Assembly (NCBI GenBank): GCA_902602105.1
Contig: CACKPP010000017.1
Span: forward strand, 1-10,997
DNA length: 10,997 nucleotides
Direction: 5' to 3'
Source of the DNA: an uncultured Pelagibacteraceae bacterium
GTDB taxonomy: Bacteria > Pseudomonadota > Alphaproteobacteria > Pelagibacterales > Pelagibacteraceae
Positions within the stretch are counted from its first letter, which is position 1. Each line of letters opens with the position of its first letter. The notes below the pieces were generated by a model. The model was not told where the DNA came from. It saw nothing but the letters and a program-made list of their open reading frames with translations, and did not search any database. This document shows positions 7,013 through 10,997 of this stretch, one piece after another. The translations under genes and the position numbers were made by a program.

Positions 7013-7942
7013 ATTAGTTAATCTATCAAAAACTTTTTCAGCACTTAAGTTGTTAAGATCACTTACCTCAATAGCTTTAAAATTTTCTCTCTCAATACTA
7101 ACTTTGTAAGCTGTTGTATGTTTACCGAATAAAGTAAGACCTTGAGCTTTCACATGAGCTGCTATATGAGCTGGACCAGTGTCATTAGCAATTATAAAAG
7201 AACTACCTTGAATTAAAGAAGTAAGTTGGGAAATATCCAATGCCTTTCCATTATCTAATAAAGCTATCGCGTTTATATCTTTTGCGTCAATGATTTCTGA
7301 AGGACCAGGTGCAGTTACAATTTTATATTCATCTTTATATTTATTAGAAATAAATTCGATAAGATTATTATAATGAGGCCATTTTTTAATAGTCAAATGA
7401 GGAGAGCAAAAAGGAAATAACAAAATATATTTATCAAGCTTATAAAAATTTTTAATTTCACTGATGTCTGTAGCGGCCCAGCTAAAATCTGGTTTTAAAG
7501 TATTTGATGTATTTAAACCAGATTCTTGTAATTGATAATTAAATCTTTCAAGTACCGATGTTTTATCAAATTCCTCTTTATTTTCATCTGATGGTAATGT
7601 TGTAATTGAACTAGACCAAACTATTTTATCAGCTTTTGGAAAAAGAATGTTTTTATAAAAATTAGTTCTAGATGAATTTTGAAGATCAAAAACTTTTGAG
7701 AAGTTATGCTTCTTTAATTCTCGCATTAAAAAATATAAATAAATTAAATTATATCTAGGTAATCTCTTATCCAAAATCACCTCTTGAATAAAAGGATTCT
7801 TTTTAAATAATTCAAAATATGGTTTTGTAGTTAGTAAATAAACTTGATCATTTTTATGGTTTTCAGATATATCTTGAATTGCACCACTTGCTTGGGCTAT
7901 ATCTCCTAATGATCCATGTTTAATAATTAAAATGTTAGACAT
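7004..7942 (-). CDS. GT9-family (heptosyltransferase-like) glycosyltransferase
   Basis: A 312-residue protein with the plan of ADP-heptose:LPS heptosyltransferases. It has an N-terminal ILIIKHGSLGD (residues 4-14; Asp14 corresponds to the catalytic Asp near the N-terminus of WaaC-type enzymes) and VFDLQNSSRT (84-93). A mid-protein LLFPFCSPHLTIKKWP (174-189) supplies the Lys-Trp-Pro element, and the donor-site signature NDTGPAH is at 253-259. These are inverting enzymes that build inner-core lipopolysaccharide or related surface glycans at the cytoplasmic face. Neither the donor nor LPS inner-core identity can be inferred from this one gene. It converges on the GT4 gene (9-base overlap) and diverges from the DUF6165 gene across 32 bases. 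TATAAAT lies right against its ATG. Confidence 0.9.
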   Translation of the reverse strand: MSNILIIKHGSLGDIAQASGAIQDISENHKNDQVYLLTTKPYFELFKKNPFIQEVILDKRLPRYNLIYLYFLMRELKKHNFSKVFDLQNSSRTNFYKNILFPKADKIVWSSSITTLPSDENKEEFDKTSVLERFNYQLQESGLNTSNTLKPDFSWAATDISEIKNFYKLDKYILLFPFCSPHLTIKKWPHYNNLIEFISNKYKDEYKIVTAPGPSEIIDAKDINAIALLDNGKALDISQLTSLIQGSSFIIANDTGPAHIAAHVKAQGLTLFGKHTTAYKVSIERENFKAIEVSDLNNLSAEKVFDRLTNLL

Positions 7943-7974
7943 ATTTATAACAAGATAACACAGTATTAAATTTT

Positions 7975-8364
7975 ATGAATAAAATTATTGTAGAAGTCTC
8001 AATTGGAGAACTTTTAGACAAAATTTCTATTTTAGAGATTAAGCAGGAAAAAATAAAAGATCGTGAAAAATTAAAATTTATTAATAACGAATATTCTATT
8101 TTAAAAGATCAATTAGAAAAAAATGTTAAGTCTAATGATAAACTCAATAAACTCTATCAATCACTCAAAGAAATAAATGCAAAACTTTGGGTTATTGAAG
8201 ATGACAAAAGACAATGTGAAAAAGATAAAGATTTTGGAGAAAAGTTTATTAAACTCTCAAGAGATGTGCATTTTCTAAATGATGATCGTGCAAAAATTAA
8301 ATTAGAAATAAACAATCATACTGGATCAGTTATCAAAGAAATTAAAGAGTATACAAGTTATTAA
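7975..8364 (+). CDS. DUF6165 family protein, function unknown
   Basis: A 129-residue highly charged, mostly helical protein. The opening VEVSIGELLDKISILEIKQEKI (around 6-27), then ELxxLxxxL-type heptads, LWVIEDDKRQCE (71-82), and a closing LNDDRAKIKLEIN (101-113) match what I recall of the DUF6165 family, small proteins common beside glycosyltransferase genes in proteobacteria. There is no membrane segment or signal peptide; it looks like an antiparallel coiled-coil bundle. Here it sits divergent from a GT9 gene and 8 bases before the M24-family gene, with which it is probably co-transcribed. A role in surface-glycan synthesis is suggested only by neighbours. TATTAA about five bases before the ATG could be a -10 element giving an almost leaderless message. 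Confidence 0.75.
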   Translation: MNKIIVEVSIGELLDKISILEIKQEKIKDREKLKFINNEYSILKDQLEKNVKSNDKLNKLYQSLKEINAKLWVIEDDKRQCEKDKDFGEKFIKLSRDVHFLNDDRAKIKLEINNHTGSVIKEIKEYTSY

Positions 8365-8372
8365 ATTGTTTA

Positions 8373-9524
8373 ATGGCACTTCATTTTTCAAAAAAAGAAT
8401 TTTTACAAAGAAAAACTAAAGTTCTTAGCTCAATGAAAGAGCAAAATCTTGATGCTCTCTTGATGTTTAGACAGGAGTCTATGTATTGGTTAACTGGCTA
8501 CGATACTTTTGGTTATGTTTTTTTTCAAACATTGATTTTAGATAATAATGGGAATGTAATACTCTTAACAAGAGCTCCTGATTTAAGACAGGCTCAAAAT
8601 ACATCCAATATAGAAGATATAAGAATTTGGGTTGATAAAGATGGATCAAACCCAACTGATGATCTTAAAGTTATTTTGGATGAATTAAATCTTAAAGGAA
8701 AAAAGTTAGGAATTGAATATGAAGCATATGGCATGACTGGACGTAATGCTATGAGATTAAATAAATCTTTAGAAAATTATTGTAATGTAGAAGATCAATC
8801 TGAATTAATAACAAAACTCAGAGTTATTAAATCTCAAGAAGAAATTTTTTATGTGAGAAAAGCAGCTGAACTTGCTGATAATGCTTTAATCCAGGCATGG
8901 AAATACACTAAAGCTGGTGCAAGCGAAGCAAAAATTTTAGCTGAAATGCAAAAAACAGTTTTGGAAGGTGGAGGAGATTATCCAGCTAATGAATATATCA
9001 TTGGCTCAGGACACAACGCTCTTTTATGCAGATATCAAGCAGAAAAAAGAGAATTATCAAAACAAGATCAATTAAGTATTGAATGGGCTGGTACTTATAA
9101 ACATTATCATTCTGCAATGTTCAGAACTATTCCCATAGGTAAAGCTGATCCAAAACATATTAAAATGCATGAGGCTTGTGTTGAAGCTTTAACAAATTGT
9201 GAAAATAAATTGAAACCAGGGAATAAAGTTGGAGAAGTTTTTGATATTCATGCAAAAACATTTGATAATCTTGGATATAACAATTCAAGAATGAACGCTT
9301 GTGGTTATTCATTAGGATCAACTTTTTCTCCTAATTGGATGGATTGGCCAATGCTTTACACTGGTAATCCTTATATTATTGAACCTGGAAATGTATTTTT
9401 TATGCATATGATATTAATGGATTCAAATAGTGGTTTAGCAATGAATTTAGGTGAAACTTATCTGGTTACTGACAAAGGTAATGAAAGACTTGGAAAGCAG
9501 AAGCTAGACTTAGTTATACTTTAA
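8373..9524 (+). CDS. M24-family creatinase/Xaa-Pro aminopeptidase-like protein with degenerate metal site
   Basis: A 383-residue pita-bread-fold protein with the usual N-terminal creatinase domain (about 10-150; note MYWLTGYDTFGYVFFQ at 37-52) and a C-terminal M24 domain (about 155-383). In true aminopeptidases the C-terminal domain carries two Asp, one His and two Glu metal ligands. Here the first Asp is Glu237 (SIEWAG). The second aligns with Ala248 in YHSAMFRT, the His with Tyr312 in NACGYSLG, and the last Glu with Gly360 in MNLGETYLVT. Only Glu337 in EPG remains as a clear match. So it is unlikely to be a dimetal peptidase. It fits the metal-free creatinase/ectoine-hydrolase side of the family or a related hydrolase of small N-substituted compounds. 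It lies just after the DUF6165 gene and converges with an amino-acid importer, with which it shares four bases. Confidence 0.85.
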   Translation: MALHFSKKEFLQRKTKVLSSMKEQNLDALLMFRQESMYWLTGYDTFGYVFFQTLILDNNGNVILLTRAPDLRQAQNTSNIEDIRIWVDKDGSNPTDDLKVILDELNLKGKKLGIEYEAYGMTGRNAMRLNKSLENYCNVEDQSELITKLRVIKSQEEIFYVRKAAELADNALIQAWKYTKAGASEAKILAEMQKTVLEGGGDYPANEYIIGSGHNALLCRYQAEKRELSKQDQLSIEWAGTYKHYHSAMFRTIPIGKADPKHIKMHEACVEALTNCENKLKPGNKVGEVFDIHAKTFDNLGYNNSRMNACGYSLGSTFSPNWMDWPMLYTGNPYIIEPGNVFFMHMILMDSNSGLAMNLGETYLVTDKGNERLGKQKLDLVIL

Positions 9525-10195
9525 TTAAAACTGTATTTTTTTTCCAAAAATTTAATCACATTGTGAATTACAAATGTCATAAACAAATATATTCCTCCAG
9601 CTACAATAAAGACCTCTACTGGTCTAAAAGTTGTAGAAATTATATATTTCGCAACACCAGTTAAATCCATAAGTGTTACAGTACTTGCTAAAGAAGTTCC
9701 TTTCATCATTAAGATTATTTCATTACCATATGCAGGTAGTGATTGTCTTATAGCTATTGGAATTTGAATTTTATAAAAAATAACTTTACTTGAAATACCC
9801 AAACTTCTTCCAGCCTCAATTATGCCTGGTTTAATTGTTTGGAACGCTGATCTTAATATTTCAGAAGTATAAGCTCCTGTATTTAATGCAAAAGCAATAA
9901 TTGCACACCAATAAGGCTCTTTGAGAATAGTCCATAAAAATGTTGTTCTTAAATATTCTATTTGACCCAAGCCAAAATAAATAATGAATATTTGAACTAA
10001 AAGTGGTGTTCCTCTAAATAAATATGAATAACCATAAGCAAATTTATTAATGAAGATATTTTTGTTTAATCTTAAAATTGCAAATAATAATCCAATAAAT
10101 AAACCAATAATTAAAGAAACTGATAAAAGTTTTAAAGTGATAATTGCTGCACTTAGTAATTTAGGGAAACTATTAATCATTAATTCAAAGTCCAC
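9521..10195 (-). CDS. Polar amino-acid ABC transporter permease, HisM-like
   Basis: A 224-residue inner-membrane permease of the His/Glu/Gln/Arg/opine importer family (3.A.1.3) with about five transmembrane helices. Family marks are YLFRGTPLLVQIFIIYFGL (58-76), FALNTGAYTSEILRSAF (102-118), and the ATPase-contacting EAA loop EAGRSLGISSKVIFYKI starting at Glu127, then LPAYGNEIILMMKGTSL. It pairs with the HisQ-like subunit to form the membrane channel. The chosen start is a GTG at 10195 that overlaps the hisQ-like stop (TAGTG). A strong AGGGGG lies 5 bases upstream, so GTG is preferred to the in-frame ATG at 10180. No ATPase gene follows; the next gene is convergent. The substrate is not determinable from permeases. 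Confidence 0.93.
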   Translation of the reverse strand: MDFELMINSFPKLLSAAIITLKLLSVSLIIGLFIGLLFAILRLNKNIFINKFAYGYSYLFRGTPLLVQIFIIYFGLGQIEYLRTTFLWTILKEPYWCAIIAFALNTGAYTSEILRSAFQTIKPGIIEAGRSLGISSKVIFYKIQIPIAIRQSLPAYGNEIILMMKGTSLASTVTLMDLTGVAKYIISTTFRPVEVFIVAGGIYLFMTFVIHNVIKFLEKKYSFN

Positions 10196-10887
10196 TAATA
10201 CCCCCTGCTATATTTTACTTCTAATCTATTAATCAATTTCATACTCAAAAATGTGAGCGATAAATATAAAACAGCCGCAAAGGAGTAAAAAAATAATGGA
10301 TCTCTTGTAGACCCTGCTGCAATATAAGATTGTCTCATAATTTCAACTAAACCAGTAACTGAAATTAAAGAGGTATCTTTAAGAGTTATCTGCCAAACGT
10401 TACTCAAATTCGGTATGGCTAATCTTAAAGTTTGAGGAAGAATGACTTTAAAAAATTTACCAAATTTCCCTAATCCTAAAACATTGGCAGCTTCGAATTG
10501 ACCTTTATCAATTGATTGTATTGCTCCTCTAAAGACTTCTGTTGAATATGCTCCTGAAATGATCCCAATTGAAAATGCACCAGTCATAAAAGCATTTATT
10601 TCAATATATTCACCATACCCAAATATAGATGCAACAAACATTACTGCAGCACTTCCACCAAAAAAGAATAAATAGATAACGAGTAACTCTGGAACTCCTC
10701 GAATTATAGTAGTGTAAGTGTTTGCTATTAAATTTAAAAATCTATTTTTTGATAATTTAAGAGGTGTAAATATTAAAGCGAAAACAAAACCGATTAACAT
10801 TGCCGTAATAGCCACAGCAATTGTCATTAGGGTTGCATAAAATAACTCATCACCCCAACCAGTATCTCCAAATGCTAGAAGTTCCAT
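10195..10887 (-). CDS. Polar amino-acid ABC transporter permease, HisQ-like
   Basis: A 230-residue partner permease, the HisQ-type half of the importer. Seen: an N-terminal ATLMTIAVAITAMLIGFVFAL helix; TTIIRGVPELLVIYLFFFGG (59-78); SGAYSTEVFRGAIQSID (111-127); the EAA loop EAANVLGLGKFGKFFKV beginning at Glu132; then ILPQTLRLAIPNLSN and LKDTSLISVTGL (169-180). The Arg-Gly-Val-Pro-Glu element is typical of HisQ, while HisM has Arg-Gly-Thr-Pro-Leu. It follows the binding-protein gene after 45 bases that hold a strong hairpin ending three bases before this ATG. Its translation may therefore be set well below that of the binding protein. It overlaps the downstream permease by one base. Confidence 0.93.
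   Translation of the reverse strand: MELLAFGDTGWGDELFYATLMTIAVAITAMLIGFVFALIFTPLKLSKNRFLNLIANTYTTIIRGVPELLVIYLFFFGGSAAVMFVASIFGYGEYIEINAFMTGAFSIGIISGAYSTEVFRGAIQSIDKGQFEAANVLGLGKFGKFFKVILPQTLRLAIPNLSNVWQITLKDTSLISVTGLVEIMRQSYIAAGSTRDPLFFYSFAAVLYLSLTFLSMKLINRLEVKYSRGY
10201..10206 (-). promoter_or_regulatory. Ribosome binding site of the HisM-like gene
   Basis: Minus-strand AGGGGG lies five bases before the GTG at 10195, inside the last codons of the hisQ-like gene. It is the only clear Shine-Dalgarno-like sequence before any start in the window and it decides for the GTG start over the ATG fifteen bases further in. Confidence 0.65.
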
Positions 10888-10890
10888 ACA

Positions 10891-10922
10891 GATTGGCGAC
10901 TATACATTATAGTCGCCAAATC
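10891..10922 (-). promoter_or_regulatory. Strong hairpin/dyad between binding-protein and permease genes
   Basis: A perfect 12-bp inverted repeat, TTGGCGACTATA (10893-10904) and TATAGTCGCCAA (10908-10919), is separated by a 3-base loop and extended by two more pairs across a one-base bulge. With six G-C pairs it is exceptionally stable for this AT-rich DNA. It is not followed by a run of Ts on the minus strand, so it is not a classical terminator. As RNA it would protect the 3' end of the binding-protein message and bury the approach to the permease start. As DNA it could be an operator: minus-strand TATAAT lies at 10911-10906, with TTGAAT 15 bases upstream. Confidence 0.75.
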
Positions 10923-10932
10923 TTAAATTCAA

Positions 10933-10997
10933 TTACATAGAAGCGTCAAAACCGAACCACTTAGTAGCTATTCTACTAATATCTCCGTTTGCTCTAG
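10933..10997 (-). CDS. Amino-acid ABC transporter substrate-binding protein, C-terminal end only
   Basis: The right edge holds the last 21 codons and the TAA stop (10935-10933) of a leftward gene. The translated tail is RANGDISRIATKWFGFDASM. The pattern of a helix with a Gly-Asp pair, then KWFGFD right at the C-terminus, is what family 3 periplasmic amino-acid-binding proteins (HisJ/GlnH type, PF00497) end with. Its position directly ahead of two matching permeases supports this. This subunit would capture the amino acid in the periplasm. Everything upstream, including the signal peptide and ligand pocket, lies beyond the window, so no specificity can be assigned. Confidence 0.82.
   Translation of the reverse strand, partial: RANGDISRIATKWFGFDASM

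Noticed and set aside
9536..9543. Run of eight Ts near the end of the HisM-like gene as a terminator for the plus-strand M24 gene
   Set aside because: No GC-rich stem precedes the T-run on the plus strand; it encodes Lys codons of the permease tail on the other strand.
10050..10232. 60-codon open frame on the plus strand over the permease junction
   Set aside because: It crosses two well-supported permease genes antisense and its product has no recognisable features.
10891..10922. Intrinsic terminator after the binding-protein gene
   Set aside because: The minus-strand sequence after the stem is TGTATGGAAC with no T-run, and the stem abuts the next start codon.
1..10997. Defence island, prophage, CRISPR array, mobile element or secondary-metabolite cluster
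   Set aside because: No direct-repeat arrays, integrase, transposase, nuclease, toxin or large synthase sequences are seen; the genes are typical chromosomal ones with uniform AT-rich composition.

Overview
The window looks like a piece of a streamlined, very AT-rich marine alphaproteobacterial genome, most probably SAR11 (Pelagibacterales). Evidence: base composition is visibly around 30% G+C. The nine gaps between genes add up to only about 230 bases, so roughly 98% of the window is coding. The omega subunit, DusA and amino-acid permease sequences are alphaproteobacterial in style, and almost no start codon has a Shine-Dalgarno sequence. There are no RNA genes, insertion sequences, phage genes, CRISPR repeats or attachment sites, and no gap longer than 45 bases.

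Layout. (1) Positions 1-3359, minus strand: an MFS transporter, then rpoZ (RNA polymerase omega with a long acidic tail), then dusA (tRNA dihydrouridine synthase), then a TauE/SafE-type anion exporter cut by the left edge. (2) 3371-4846, plus strand: a beta-hydroxyacid dehydrogenase and an FMN split-barrel (PNPOx-like) protein, divergent from the MFS gene across only 11 bases. (3) 4843-5355, minus strand: a gamma-class carbonic anhydrase homologue. (4) 5376-7012, plus strand: a thioredoxin-fold protein and a GT4 glycosyltransferase joined by a TAATG overlap. (5) 7004-7942, minus strand: a GT9 heptosyltransferase-like protein. (6) 7975-9524, plus strand: a DUF6165 protein and an M24 creatinase-like protein that has lost most metal ligands. 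(7) 9521-10997, minus strand: a polar amino-acid ABC importer, comprising the C-terminal end of the binding protein, a HisQ-like permease and a HisM-like permease.

How the genes fit together. Most of this is core metabolism and transport, not an obvious new multi-gene system. The two glycosyltransferases and the DUF6165 gene form a small envelope-glycan neighbourhood. The binding protein and two permeases form one importer whose ATPase is outside the window. All three convergent gene pairs overlap at their stop codons, and the three divergent pairs are separated by 11, 20 and 32 bases, so promoters must lie inside or against neighbouring genes.

The item most worth following up is a 12-bp perfect dyad between the binding-protein gene and the hisQ-like gene. 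It ends three bases before the hisQ start codon and contains a perfect TATAAT. Next are the metal-site-degenerate M24 protein and the extended omega subunit.
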